64,000 nucleotides of DNA. It comes from Luscinia megarhynchos. Taxonomy: Eukaryota > Chordata > Aves > Passeriformes > Turdidae. A program made the position numbers and the translations under genes. Where the stretch lies: contig CM067592.1 in the NCBI GenBank assembly GCA_034336665.1, positions 51,760,473 to 51,824,472 on the forward strand, read 5' to 3'. The notes below the pieces were generated by a model. It was not told the origin of the DNA, made no database searches, and was given only the letters and a program-made list of their open reading frames with translations. This document shows positions 14,213 through 28,200 of this stretch, piece by piece (position 1 is the stretch's first letter; each line of letters begins with the position of its first letter).

Positions 14213-14478
14213 AGGAGAGGAGAGGAGAGGAGAGGAGAGGAGGGAGAGGAGGGAGGGAGAGGGAGAGGAGAGGAGAGAGGGAGGAGAGGAGAGGAGAGGA
14301 GAGGAGAGGAGAGGAGAGGAGAGGAGGAGGGAGAGGAGAGGAGAGGAGAGGAGAGGAGAGGAGAGGAGAGGAGAGAGGAGAGGAGAGGAGAGAGGAGAGG
14401 AGAGGAGAGGAGAGGAGAGGAGAGGAGAGGAGAGGAGAGGAGAGGAGAGGGAGAGGAGAGGAGAGGAGAGGAGAGGAG
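14213..14478 (+). repeat. Purine-only (GGAGA)n microsatellite, 266 bp
   Basis: The tract consists of GGAGA pentamers with scattered short variants (GGGAGA, GAGGGA) and contains no pyrimidine over about 266 bases. Open frames through it on both strands are low-complexity artefacts of the repeat. Such a homopurine-homopyrimidine stretch can form triplex (H-DNA), and it is likely to vary in length between individuals. Confidence 0.97.
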
Positions 14479-16617
14479 TTTCCCTCTAACTTTTGATAAT
14501 TTCTCCTTGGAGTTTTCAATAGAAAGGTCAAGGTTCTTTCCTAAGGACAGCATAACTCGGAATTTTTGGTTTTGATTAGATGTGCAATTTTGTCACCAGT
14601 ATTGCTGCAATAACTTCAAACAGACATTTTTGGGATTTTTTTTTTGGTATGTGCATTTATTTTCAATCTGACTGTTAAAAAAACACAAAGTAAATTGAGG
14701 ATTTAATTTACTTTTTCACTTGTGTGGCTGGCTCAGTTTTCACCTGTAGCTTTAAAAAGCATAATGTATTTCTCTCACCATTAAGAATCACCTGCAGTTT
14801 TTCATTACCTTTATGTGATGAAATGCCAGTGTTTCTCTATTTCCAAGGATGCAGTTATTAAACAAACTTGGCATTCAGTGATCACCACTTAAGTTAAATT
14901 AGCCATGGTTTAGAGCTGTGATGTGACAATGTGACAAGCTCCTCCTCTTCCAGCTGGACATTTGGGTGCAAAACATGCCCAAAAGTGCTTCAGCCGGTGG
15001 TCACAGCTCTAGAAAGACACCTGGGAAACACTTAATTTGCAGGGCCCATGTACAGTCAGACACTGATACTGTGGTGTGTGTGCATAGCAATATGTTTTTT
15101 CCCTTTTCCCCATTTTTTGTCCTGTCCTGTTAGGAGTTTTATTCATACCTAGTTCAATTAAATCAGATACTTAGCAGTAATTATAAAAAAATATATCTTA
15201 GCATTGGTGTCAAATTAGGATTTAAGATTTGGTTTTCAAACCTTTGGAACTCTACAGGGTGCTCCTCAGGGCACTAAAGAAATTGGATATTTGTACACTG
15301 TTCTTCCATATCACATAAATGCCGTAAGTAAAGGGGGGTGAAATCTCCTTGTTCCCATTCTCTGCTATACTGATGGAGAGCAGCATCTGAGAGGTGGGTT
15401 TGGCTCCCTGGTTCTCCCTTTTTGTAATGTAAAGAAGCACTGGGCTTCTGGGTACTAGCTTAGAGTAAAATAAGTAATGGGGTACAAGCTGTGCAGCTAA
15501 TCGCCTTGTGGCCCTAGAAAATTTGAAACATACTCTTTCTCTTCAGAAGCAGGAGAGCAACAACCACTGTATGGTTTATTAGCTCCAGGCTGGCATGAAC
15601 TGCTACTACTTGTTCAATTGATGTTCAAGTCCAGACCTCTGGTTATCTCAAAGCCACTGTTTCATGTTCACTAAAGAAAGGAGTTTGTAGGGTGCAAAGT
15701 TTGGACCAGTAAATCTCATTAGTTGTTAGTGCAATATCTTTCAGCATTTGTGAGAATTAAGCTTTGGATGTGTGACCAAAGATAAGAGGAAGCCACAACC
15801 CTGTGTGGACCTGCATGGCTTCACAGCCATCTGTGGGAAAAAAAGGGAAAAGCTAAAGGATTAGTCTGCAATGTTTCATGAGTATGGTGTTAAACTTCCT
15901 CTCAGTTGTTGTGTTTTCATGACTAAGGTGGTAGAATTAAAATGGTTAAAAATTTATCAAGTCTCACTTAGATGTTCACTTCAAAAATAGGGTGGATTAA
16001 AAAGCGATTTTCCTTGGATTGCTTGCTACAGCTCTTTGCCAGAACTTAAAACAAAGGGATGGAGGGGATCTTTCCAGTGTTCATTATTACCCTCAGGGCA
16101 ATGAGAACCATATTGGCATTACCATGTTGTAGAGGTCACTCTGGAAAAAAGGCTTAGCATGGCTCCCAGTGGTCTGGATTAGGAACTGAACTCTCACTTT
16201 GGGCAATAGGGTTTTAATCATGGTACCAATTGACTAAGCATCTGTATCTGTTTATCATCGTGCTTTGATAGAAACATGAGAAGAAGCTGAAGGATATTTT
16301 CAACTTGTTATTCAGATATCCTTTCTCATAAATTAGTAAATGGTTTTAAGGTCTACAAGCTTCACCTTCTCTCTGAATGCAATAAGAGCAAATATACAAA
16401 CAAAAAACTAAATTTATTTTGCTTAGACTTGGGCTGTGCTAACATTCTTTAAAAATTTGAATATTTCCTGTATTTCACCTCTGAAATTTTAGAGGAAGCT
16501 TCCTCTTTGAGAGAAACATCAATATTTTGTGATCTAATTTAGAAAAGACAATAATTTGAAAATGACAGTAAGATAGGGTGATTTCTTCCTTCTTCTGCTG
16601 ATTGTAGACACACTATG
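14479..16617. other. Non-coding sequence, nothing recognised
   Basis: AT-rich with mono- and dinucleotide runs only; no exon, RNA gene or repeat family identified. Confidence 0.6.
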
Positions 16618-16860
16618 AAATCATAGAATGGTTTGGGTTGGAAAGGACCTTAAAGATCATCCCATTCCAACCCCCCTGCCAAGGGCAGGGACACCTTTCA
16701 CCTAGACCAGGTTGCTCAAAGCTCCATCCAGCCTGGCCTTGAACATGCTCAGGGATGCGGCATCCAGAACTTCTCTGAGCAATCTGTTCCTGTGCCTTGC
16801 CACCTTCACAGAAAAGAAATTCTTCCTAATAACTAAACTTTCTGCTGGTGTTTTCTTCTC
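16618..16860 (-). mobile_element. CR1 LINE fragment, 3' end
   Basis: It begins with ATCATAGAATGGTTTGGGTT, the complement of the CR1 3' terminus with one copy of its terminal octamer. It continues through GGAAAGGACCTTAAAGATCAT, AGACCAGGTTGCTCAAAGC and TTCTTCCTAAT. It is less diverged than the copy at 5041, so probably younger. Confidence 0.93.
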
Positions 16861-17949
16861 CATTCTTTTAACTTGTTTGAATTAGGTGCAGTTGCAGATG
16901 CAGGCCAGATTTGAAACAAAAATATGTGTGATATGTAAGTAGATTCTTGCTCGTAAGATTCAGATATTGCAATTTGGATTTGATGCAATAAGAACATTTT
17001 CCTCTTTTAAAAAATGTCAAAAGGAAAAAACAAAATAGAGTGGTTAAACACTTTTTCTGTAGCTCCTAGAAATAAATACCTGTCACCTGACTTTATTCCT
17101 CCTCTCATTTAGTTTTTTACATCCATCTTTTTTTGCATTGCTGCTATTTTCTCCAACCTGCAACACACCATGCTCAGATTACATGTGACCATGACATTGT
17201 TTGAGGTTCATGTTTTATATTAAATTGCAAGGTGATGGGCAGTATCATATAGATGTTGCCAATACTAAAGAGATACTGCTTTATAGACAATTGGATAGAA
17301 GGCTAAGCTGGGGAAACTCTGACATGGATCTGCTTAAATATTCTTCTTACAATGAGCCCCCATTCAAAGACTGAAAGATTTTATAGTCTAAAAATCCTGT
17401 TTTTCATTGAAAACACCAGAAGGATCATTCTTTTGAAATAAAGAGAGCACCAACCAACAGATTAGGGCAGAACAGAAGTAAAAAGTGTCTGTATATGACT
17501 TGCATTCCACCTCAGCCAAACGCTGCTGTTGCTGGCACAGCTTATCCCTGAGATGACACACGAGGTTGAGAAGGTCCAGGTAGAAGAACAAAGCCCTCTC
17601 TTTTCCCACCTCCAGGGAGCTCTGTCTGCCTTAGTCTCCTTAAAAGAATATATACATCTAAGTCAAGAGCAAAACAGATACTCTCTGTGATGTGCAAAAT
17701 GATCACACAGATTTCTTGGGCATGGCCTCTAATTTTTTGTATCAAGAGGGCCTGTGGATGGAGGTGTTTTTTCCCACAACAGTAGGAAAAGATCAAGCAC
17801 TTAGCTCTCATACAGAAAAGCTGCAAATTCTATTTGTTTTTATATGGAATTAGTTTCATAAGATGTGAAGATATACTGGCATTTGAATTTCTACTTTCAT
17901 TGCAGGCTGATGCAGGCAAATAATTAATTAAAATCTATTTACTGGAATG

Positions 17950-18292
17950 ATAGACACATAGAATGGTTTGGGTCAGAAGACTCAGAGGTCGAGATGTCAG
18001 AGGACATCTGGTTCCAGCCCTTCTGTTGTGGACAGGGAGCTCTTTCACTAGACACTTTCTCAAAGCTCCAACCAACCTGGCCTTGAGTACTTCCAGAGAT
18101 GGACCACCTGCAGCTTCTCTGGGCTACCTGTTCCAGTGCCTCACCACCCTCATAGTAAAGAATTTCTTCCTAATATCTAACCTATACTACTCTCAGCTTT
18201 AAACCATTCCCCTTTTCCCTATCACTATGTGCTCTTGTAAAAAGTCTCTGTCCATCTTTCCTGCCAGCTCCCTTCAGGCTCTAGAAGGCTAG
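17950..18292 (-). mobile_element. CR1 LINE fragment, 3' end
   Basis: It begins near ACATAGAATGGTTTGGGTC and continues with GTTCCAGCCC, CTCAAAGCTCC, CTGGCCTTGAGTACTTCCAG and AAGAATTTCTTCCTAATATC, all in reverse CR1 order. It lies about 1.1 kb from the copy at 16618 in the same orientation. Its greater divergence argues for independent insertion rather than one split element. Confidence 0.92.
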
Positions 18293-20800
18293 TTCAGTAA
18301 AAAATAAAAAAAATAAAGAAAGAAAGTAATTATGATCCAAAAGAAACAGTGTCACCTGCTCGTTACAAAGAGGAATTATTTACAAGGCAGCTAAAATGTC
18401 ACTCAAGGGTGAAGAAAATTAATGAAGAAAAATTTTGGCAGGAAGATTTCAATTCTTGCTTTAAACTGCTCAAATGAGACATCAGTGTACAGAAATCCTA
18501 ACTGTGAACAAAATTATTGCTTTGCAGCTATGCAAATTTTTAACATGCATAGGAGGATAATAATCTGATAGAATAGTAACCCTGCATTGTTATACTGCCA
18601 GTGACTGTTGGATCAAAGACAATGAAAAAAATTGATGATGTGTATCACATTGTGATAAGCATCTATTAATTAGAACACACTTTTGCATGCCAATGTATTC
18701 ATAGATTATGCAGCTTGCAGGAGAGTAACAATGGGTCTGGAACAATGGTATATGTTAAGGAGTTGGTTTTGAATTACTGAATAAATGGTGGCCCAGAGTG
18801 TTAATCTGCCTTAGAAATTTTCAAAACAATTCTCACCTAGGCAATACCCTGGCAAACTGGATTTACAGGTCAAGTATGTCTGCAAGAAAAGTTAATGTTT
18901 TCTTCCACACTTGTTCAGAACAACCTTCCTGAGGGAGAGAGTACATATCACATGTCTGTTTCTTTTCCTCTTATGTGGTTATGGAGACCTTCTACAGGGA
19001 AAATTCTGCAGGGCGGCAAGAATGAACTGACATCTTCTAGAAATGCAATCCATAAGGGCCTCAGAGAGAAGTACTTTTCTCTCTGCTTCTCACTTGCTTC
19101 TCTTGTGTGTTTGCCTCACTCCAGAAGAATGCAGTGGTCTTGACACCAAAAATTGGTGAAGTAAAGCTCTTGAACATCAATGTAACTTTAAGAAGCAGAC
19201 ATTCTTTATTCAAACAGATGCACAAGGGGAGATATGCTCTGAAATTCTGTACACACCGAGTACAGAAAAGGCTCCCATTTATATACTGTACTTCACACAT
19301 ATTTTCACTGGTTTTCCTGGAATGAGCATGCATATGATAATAATTTCTTCAAAATCATTAAAATATATTCACTCCCATTTGTGCATGTGTTCTTCTGTCC
19401 TGGGCATCTCTTTGGTGGTCCTTGGTGGTTGGTGACTGCAAAGCCATAGCTGACAGTATGATGAATTACTTCTTTCAAGGTCAGGAGAAAAGTTGGCAAA
19501 TGGGCTAGTTACTCTCCCATTCTTCTTCTTGGTTGATGTTTAACCTGATCCTACAAAATAAGCATTGTGTAGTCCCATGGGCCAGTGGTTTTGAAGAATA
19601 AGCATTGTGTTAACCCACCAAGTGTGCAAACTGTTCTTCATCTGGTAACAGTCTTAGAGGACTCCTGGAGATGGATGTGCCTCTGGAGCATGAAAACCTG
19701 CAGTGAAAACAAACTAAAGCCTCACAAGGACAAACTGAAACAGATTTTGCCATGTCACATGGTAACCAAACTATTTCTACATTTTTATTCATTCATACAT
19801 GTTTATGCTTTTCACATAAAAGATTTATCACAGTCCTGGATGAAAAGGACATGCAGCAAGATTGCTGCAGACAGGTTGCTCTTTGGGTAGTTACAGTGTC
19901 TAGGGAGCTGGAGATACAAAGGGACAGTTGTCTTAATTTAGTGGTCTGTTCATTCATTTTTGGCAATGAAGATAATTTGAGATGCATATAAGATCATGGT
20001 CCACTAATTTTTTTTTAACGTAACTATGCTCTAATATCTATTATTTCAGACTTGCCTGGCCTCTCAGTGCTGAAGGCTGATTTCAGATATCTCAACTTCG
20101 TTTCCTTTAATTTTTAGTGCTTTGCTGAAGATGTAAAATTTTAGATTCAGCAGTAATTAGAGAAACTTTTCTTAACGAATATTGCTGTGAAAGAGAGAAT
20201 GACAAGCCTGACATTTGAAAGAAGTTTGTCAGTAGTGAGTAGTGTCATTTCCTCAGTCAAACTATGGATTATTTCTGTAAATGTTATTGTTTCCAACAAT
20301 GTTATGCAATTTCCAATGGAGGAGTGGGGAAAAAATATTAACGAAGACACTTTTGTGATGATAGCAGGGAGGGAGGAGAATTTTAGTGGGTTTTACTCAA
20401 AGAGATTACCTATACCATATTTAAAGTATTTTCAAGTTAAAGCTTTTCTGCAGGAATAGAGAAGAAAGGGTGAACACACAGCTTTGTTTACTGAGGGTAT
20501 CAGTCCAAGTCTATTACCAGAACTAACTGTAGTTGAAATAAATAAAACCATTTGTTACTCTAAATTAGAAGCATCAAAGACAAAGAAATCCATTGTTCTG
20601 AGACATTGATGAATTTGTCTCAAGAGGTCATTGCCATCAGCAGACAAAAGCTGACACATGCTGCATTGTGCTGTACTGCACATTGTGCTCCAATAGGCAT
20701 GCAAACACAATGTTGTTCACTTTGCATCATATGCCATTGGTAAGACACCATAGTCCTTGAAATATTGACTGCAGAGAACTGTCTGTCCTTGTGTGCTCGT

Positions 20801-20858
20801 AAATGGAATTTAAAATTATGTCACATGTGCCATTAAATGGAACTTTCAATTATGTCAC
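20801..20858 (+). repeat. Tandem duplication, 34-bp period
   Basis: AAATGGAA...ATTATGTCAC occurs at 20801-20824 and again at 20835-20858, 34 bases apart, with three mismatches in 24. Confidence 0.75.
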
Positions 20859-21254
20859 CCCCACAGAGCAACTGATAAAAAAGACCAAGGCAGGAACAGT
20901 ACTGGGTTGTGTTTTTTTCAATATATCTTAATTAAAAGTGAAATAACTATGAGTTTGGAAAATGAGTCTCCCCTCCAGTAATGTATCAGGGAGAAAAACA
21001 CAAGGTAGGTCAGGAAACATAGTTTTTTCTAAAAAATCTGTGCTGTGCTGGAGAGGCAAGTGAGAGACAGCCGTACTGAAGGTGCCAAGAATGACATGCA
21101 TTGTGTAGATTAGGTCCACAACAGAAAATTAATGACCTAAACTCGTGAGCCATTATACTCATTGGGCCAAGAATATGTTGTGAACTTTCCTAAAACTAGT
21201 TCAGCACAGGAGATGAAAACTCAGCCCTCCTAGACCCAGCAACAAAGCATATAG

Positions 21255-21300
21255 TTAGAAGGGACCTCTTAAGAATATCTAGTTCATTCCCAACCTCAAA
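21255..21300 (-). mobile_element. Possible decayed CR1 3' fragment
   Basis: AGTTAGAAGGGACCTCTTAA followed by an ATATCTAGTTCATTCCCAACC block resembles the CR1 3' motif. The match lasts only about 45 bp before similarity is lost. Confidence 0.45.
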
Positions 21301-24300
21301 AACTCTTCCAGAGATTTTCCTGGCAAAAGGGTTTTTCCTGGAAGATTCTATATTCTTTCTTGCATAGTACGTTCTCTCTGTTAACCATCCATACCATCAC
21401 AGACATCTTATCTATATGCAATTTGGGATTGTTGCTCTTGTTCTACATCCAGGACTCATAGGGAAATACTTATAAATTCTCTCACTGAAATGTAGTTTCT
21501 CAGCTAAATAAATATTCCCATCATTCCTGATTCCCCCAACACCCTGCAATTTTGTTACCTGTTATTGTTTTCTCCTCTGAAAGCTTTCCCTTAATATAAT
21601 AGTTCCTAAACTGTGGTGCTTAGAGCAGAGTATTTCCATTAGTAAGGCTTCTACTTGTGCTGGTCCTTAGTCAGTCTGACTGTTGACAGTCCTGCTAATA
21701 ACTCAGATGATGGCATATTGGAAAAGTATGGGTTGTTAAAGCCTCTTTGATCTATGAGTCATTCTATGCCCAGCTCCTTTCCTGCAAAGCTGCTTCACAG
21801 ATGTTCTTCCAGTTGAACTTGCACAATTCATTATTCCCACAGAAACATAGTATTGTGCACAGATTATCTCCTTGACTTGTCAAGATAATTTTACATTACT
21901 TCTTTCTGCCAAAGTGGGTGCAATCTTTTCCATTTCACATACACACAAACATATTAAGTGCACAGTCTACTCAAGGGTTCAGAATCATTAATGTAAAAAC
22001 CTATATGAAAAATTTTTACAGTTTGATGGTGAAGCAATAGGGACTACTCTTATTTTTTAATCACTTCTATATTTGGTTCATGGTAGCTCCCACCTTGAAC
22101 TGTATTTCTGCAGTAAAATTATAGAAAGGTCATGAGAGATGGACAAAACCCTCCCTGAAATAAGAGATATTGCATCTGCTCTCACCTATCTGCCAAGCTT
22201 TCAAAGACTTTTTTTGCCCTTCAGGAGATTGTCTTAGAGGGCAATGTGTTTTCCCTCTACTTGTAGCTTTTAGGTTAGAGAAACTGGTGTCAGGAATGCC
22301 AGAAGGGAATTGCCTAAGAGAATTGAGTGTATGATATCTTGAGGTCTATTTCATCCCAATTTTCTGTGATAGAAAGACATTGCTGGCTAGATTGCTCTTT
22401 GGCACTCTGCTAGCTTTATATAAGCCTGATGAATACTGCCTCCAGAGATTTATCACATAAAACTCAATTATATGTGCTCCAAGAAAGAGCTGGAACAAAG
22501 ATATACTGAGTAGTTAGGGAAAAATGTATTTTGGGAAGTGGAGACAAGTTATGCAGGTATATATCTCATCCTTAATTATGGACTGAGCCCACAGTAAAAT
22601 CTTAGGGGAGTCTCTGCTTACATATCTTCTTGGTAGTTGCACATTTTGTGCTTCACCAATAAAAGTATCTTTTCAGTCTGCACTGGGCTCCTCTCTGCTC
22701 TGCTGTCATTTCCTACCTGCAAAGCCACCAAGTTTCAAGCACTTTGACTCTGAAGTTGTGACAACAGTGCAGTTTAGAGCAGATTCCATGAAGTTGCAGG
22801 AGCCATTGGCACATTCTAATCTCAGGATGCATCTCCACCTGTCTCTTTGCAGGGTAGTGCTGTGACATAACTCTGCATCACCATTTCAGAAGGAACAAAG
22901 GCTGGAAAGGGAGAATTGTGAATCATGCTTTAAAGAGAAATTATTCAAAATGCTTTGAAAAGAGACATAGTAGCTGCTTTTCTTTGTGACTCTCAGAGTA
23001 AGGACTACAGAAGGGATAAAAATATTTTATTTTCCATTTTAACTGTATATGATTACTTTTTGTTTATGTCAGAGTTGTTTCCAGGTCCAATTATGATTTG
23101 TAGCCACCTAGCCTTTTTCTCATTACTATCCCGGTAAGAGCTTAACACTATTTAATGCACACAATTTAGAACCTTGACTTTTGTCTTTACCAAAATACAT
23201 TTTTTGATCAAGTAGTAGTTATATAGCTGCATTTTTTGTTTTAATCCAGCTCTTGCTGGATTGTACAGGTAGTGAAGCTTGGCACCTTGTTTCCATGCCT
23301 TCCAGTTCACAAACACATTATACAAGTGCACATAGAAACTACATGGCAGCTATATTAATACTCCCAGGAGCTTCAGACAGAGAGAGTGGATTGCACAGAA
23401 GATAGGCAGAGGAAGAAACTGTAGTGCAGGGTATGCCACTTCTGAAAGCTGAGTATTTTTTAAACCATGTACCTGTCAACCCTGTCTTTTCTTTTGGTAA
23501 GAAATACAGTTTGACTGTTTTTTTCTGGGGACAAAATGGCAATAGTTATGTCTCAGTAAATGTGAATTGAAGAATGTGTTATTTTCTGCTGAAACTAACA
23601 AATTACATATTAAGCTATCTTGTTTTGATTTAGTGAGTATTCTGGCACTATCTTAAGAAGTTAGGTTTTTTTGTTGTTTCCAATATTTCTTTATGGTCCA
23701 AATGGTCTGTTAATTTTTCCTAACTACCTCAGTGATTGGTCTTAAGAGAAAAGCTGTCTGTTGTATTAAAAGAGGTGGAGATTTGATTTGTAAAACAATT
23801 TGTAAGCTCTCATCCCTTCTTCTCTACATGCGAACACATGTACCGAAAATATTTGGGCTACAGACGTGAGCATTTGAATACTTGGGATTACCAGCACAAG
23901 TACTGACAAGTAAGTGAAGTCATTGTGGATAACATTATACTGATTTTTTATAAAAAGTTGTCTATTTCTGCCTTTTTCTTTTTTTTTTTTCTTCTCAAGC
24001 AAAAGAGTGCGCAAACTCACTCTTCCCAAATAAAGAAACGTGTTAAATTATTTTGTAACTAAAAGAAAACATTTGTTTATGATGTAAGCATAACATGATC
24101 TTATTATAAATTTTCCAGTAAATGAAAATTAGTCCTTTCACCCCTCTTTTGCACACAGTAATTTACTTAGGAGCCACATAGGCTTGTTGGACTGCTGGGA
24201 AGATATAAGGCAGTTTACCCTAAAAGTGAGTGATGCCTTTCCTGCTGCTAGTGAGAGACATAGGCTGTTATGCTTCTAGTGTGACCTGTTACTAACAAGG

Positions 24301-24984
24301 ATTGTAGTTGCAAGAACAGCATAGCAGGTTAAAAATATAAAGAGTTATACTCAGGTTATAAAAAGATTCAGGGTGACTCCCAGGCCCGAATCTATTCTTG
24401 CTTATGGCTGACTGAAACTCTTGCACACCGACGTATTTCCACTGTGTCCTGGACTTGAGCGAGAGACACAGACTTTTTCTATTAGAGAAAATAAAAGATA
24501 TTATATGAGGTATTAGAGAATGGCACACCTTTTGTTCACTGTGTCAAGGAATTGTGAAAGCTATGATCTGCTGTGAATTATCACCTCTGGAAGGACTGCA
24601 CTATCAGCATAAAATTACACCTTTAACTATGGGCAAAATGGCCCGGGAATTCACTTTGTGTCGAAAACATTTGTCAGCTACTTCAGAATTCTTAAAGCTG
24701 AATAAGAACCTTCAGGAATCTTGTTTGAAATGAGAAAATTGTTCTGTCATTTAACTTGCATAAAGCAGACAATTTCATAGAATATGCAGAAACATCTGAG
24801 ATTAAATACAACACAGTAGATTCTTTAGCTTACAGTTTTGTAAATTTTGAATCAATTCAGGACTACATCAGACCCATTCTAAAAAATAATGCAGTCTAAG
24901 GATGTCAGAACCAGCTTCATGTGTTAATCCCTCTAAGCCTAGTGCCAACTGGAATTATCTTGTTAAAAATGAGCAGGAGAGTAA

Positions 24985-25022
24985 GGGTGTGTGGGTGTGG
25001 GTGTGAGTGGGGGGGGGGGTGT
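24985..25022 (+). repeat. GT/G-rich simple tract ending in a long G run
   Basis: GGTGTGTGGGTGTGGGTGTG is followed shortly by an uninterrupted run of about eleven G bases near 25009-25019. It has several G runs of three or more and may form a G-quadruplex. Confidence 0.75.
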
Positions 25023-25265
25023 ATACATAAATATTCAGTCTGGATCAGTATTAAATAAAAACTCCAGTCCACTTCTGTAGTCATAAGGTGGGAGACGTGA
25101 AAATTCCTCCAGAATCTTACTGTAACAAGTGTGTAGTGGGTTGTCGTGTCTGGATGAAGGTCTCCAGTATGATGCACTATGACAAAATTGACATATAATA
25201 GCTGTGTTTTGGGGGGCTTCTTTGGTTTTTTAATTTTTTGTTTCTGTTTTTTTTTGTTTTGTTCT

Positions 25266-25287
25266 CTTTCTTCCTTTCTTTCTTTCT
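25266..25287 (+). repeat. Short (TTTC)n pyrimidine tract
   Basis: CTTTCTTCCTTTCTTTCTTT, preceded by T-rich sequence from about 25208, forms a polypyrimidine simple repeat. Confidence 0.7.
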
Positions 25288-28200
25288 AGAAAAACAAACA
25301 GATATATTATTTACTATACTTAAAGTGCACCTACTTTCATAGTTCATAGTCCCATTCCAGGGTAAATACTTATCTCATTTATTTATCAACAAATACAAAG
25401 ACTTTCCTAGCTTCCTTCATAAGTCTTGAATGTAATGCTTTACATACCTGAATAGAAGCCTAATGATTGTAGAGTAATAAATCTGAGACCTATGTAACAT
25501 AAATGCAGAAGCATCAGACATCTGAGATAGCAGAAATGCTATTGCTAAAATTAATTGCAAAAATTGAAAAAAAATGCACCAAGAAACTCAGGGATGGTGT
25601 GAAAGCTTTGTATGAGTCTATCTACTTGCAAAAGGGAGTTTACTAAGTAAGAAAGTTCTGACATTTTTCTTCTGATCAGAGCCAGTCTGATTATATTGGA
25701 ATTATGGTGGTTGAGCCCTGTGTTTTTTGTTTATACAAATATTTATTCTTTACATTATGTCATAAAATGAAATTCCAAACTGTTTTAGGTTATTTTCAGC
25801 TTAGGAAAAATAGCTAACATTTTTATCATATTGTAATGGTTATGGGGAATGGCTGTACACAATTACAATGCACACCTCCAAAAATTTATCTATCTTGGGC
25901 TCTTGAGTTTGGATGATACTTAGTTTAATCTGTTTACATTTGACTTTATTTTTAGGAGCAAATATCTTAGGTCAAATCCAGCTTTATTCATGAAAGGTAC
26001 TGAACGCAATCATCTAAATCAATGATGCAAATACTGCAAACACTGATTTTAACAAGATGTAATGAATCATACTTTCAACTATTCAGTCCATCTCAAGGCT
26101 TAGGGTTTAGCTTATAATGTGATTAATCACATGGGAATAACAGGCAGGGTTTGAAGCATAGCATTCTTGCTAACATAGCAAAATATGCACTAATGGTAGT
26201 GAACAAGAAGAACAAAAAAAAAAACCCAAAAAACAAAACAAGATCTTTTCAGGCTGAAAAGTGTCTTCCTGACCTCCAACCAGTTTGTTGTTCTAGAGAT
26301 CTTATTACAGATGAAGAAGAGGGAGTGGACTGTTCACATACTGGTGTAGCCAGGCTTTGTTTTCTCATGTGCAAAGATGGTATGTGCACTAGGGACAAGC
26401 TGCCCCGGTCTTGAAACAAGAACAATGTAATTGCACTGCTTTTGCAGTTTACAGACTGTAAACAATAATGTTACAGGAGGGTGAGATGGGACTGGCTCAC
26501 AGGCAGAAAAATATCTGGCTATGATAATGCAGCTGAAGGAAAAATGGAAATTAACACAACCTTGCAGGTGATGTCTATTTTCATGGATTGAGGAGCAACA
26601 TGACTGAGAAGAAAGTTGCATTTCTGTGTGAAATACCACATGAGGGTCAGTGGCTAGGGCACACCAAGCACACATCTTGTGTTCTGGCTGTGTGTTGAGG
26701 CAAGTTTCTCTAAGTGACTCGTCACAAAGAGAAGTGCTGAAATATCACAGGACAAAGAAGCATAAATTCACCTCATCAGTCTGTCCCAATGTCTACCAAA
26801 TTTCTCTAGCTGAATCACTTCAATGTTGTGCAAGTCTCTGCTGTAACAACCCTTACCATGCACATTGAAAGTGCCTTTGCTATGCAGCTCCAAAAATTAG
26901 TACTGCAACTTGCTTCTTCCAAAGCACCACACAAACAAATTGTTCAAATGAATGATGCTCTAACTTTTTACATACTTCTCTCTGTTCACAAAGTTTTGTT
27001 AAGCAAAAATTTTCTTTGGCTTTCATATATTTATAGTTATTCTTACCTGCCTGTAGCAGTGGCACACCTGTTACTAAAAATCAGAAGATGCCAAATCTTT
27101 AAAAAAAAAGAAAACAGGAAACATACTTTATCAATTTGGTGATGAATATAAGGTTTGATTATTTTACCAAAATGAAAAAGTGATTTATTGAGCTGATAAC
27201 ATAGTGTATATATACAGTCAATTTCGATAATTGCTAATATATGTATTCAAGCTAGCATTATTTATTTACTGAAACTTTTACATACATTTGCTGTGATTGT
27301 CTACTAGAAAAAGAACAAAAAACCCAATACCAACATTACCCCTTCCCTCCCCAAATTCTCAACTTTTTGTGGGTCCAGTGAATTTTGTTTTCTTTACAAA
27401 CTGTGGCATAATTATTATAATTAGAAGACAGTGCTTGACTGAGACAAAAGTTTTGGAGAGCAGTGTGACTCTGGGCATTTTTGCACTAATGGGGTAAGAC
27501 AGCCTTGGGCTCGTTTTTTTCTGCAACTCACTTTGAGACCATAAGTACAAGAAAAAAGATCATGGGACATTCCTGAACTGACTGGACAAAAAAATTGTTT
27601 TTCCTAGGTCAAAGTAATGTGCTCTCAATGATTTTACTTATTCAATTTGTATCTACCACATTAATAGATACACAACTCTAGTGAGAAGGAAAAAAAAGGC
27701 TGAATATACTCAAATACATATAATAATAAAAATTCAACCCAGGGAATATTACATTAACAAAGACACAATCATTTTGCTATTAGCCATTTCACCTGGGTCC
27801 AATTTTACAAAACCATAAATCTTTTCTTAATGAATTACAGATAAGAGATCTCAAATGCACGATGGATATTTTGTATTTTCATTCTTATTAGGGACCAGTC
27901 ACAAGGGAAACGTAGGCAGACTCAACACTAGAACAACGTGGGCACGCCAAACAGTGGTAACACAAGGGAGCTCAAGATTGCAGCTGTGCTTTGCTGCTGT
28001 GTTGATACACAGGATACTAGGCACACAAGATGAGGGAGATTTTTATATCTCCTCTACTCCTTGTCCACCTAAAAGCAATAATGAAAGTATGATAAGTATT
28101 CACAAACATTTGCCTTCATCTGGGAGGCCTCCTGCGATCTGTTCCATTCCAATCTACAGGACCCAATCCACAATCACTTTAGTTTCTTCCTCTTAAAGTT

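Noticed and set aside
14148..14575. Three 122-127 codon frames over 14148-14575
   Set aside because: They translate the (GGAGA)n repeat (Ser-Pro-Leu or Arg-Gly-Glu repeats) and are not genes.
17963..18202. 79-codon plus-strand frame
   Set aside because: It lies wholly within a reverse-oriented CR1 fragment.
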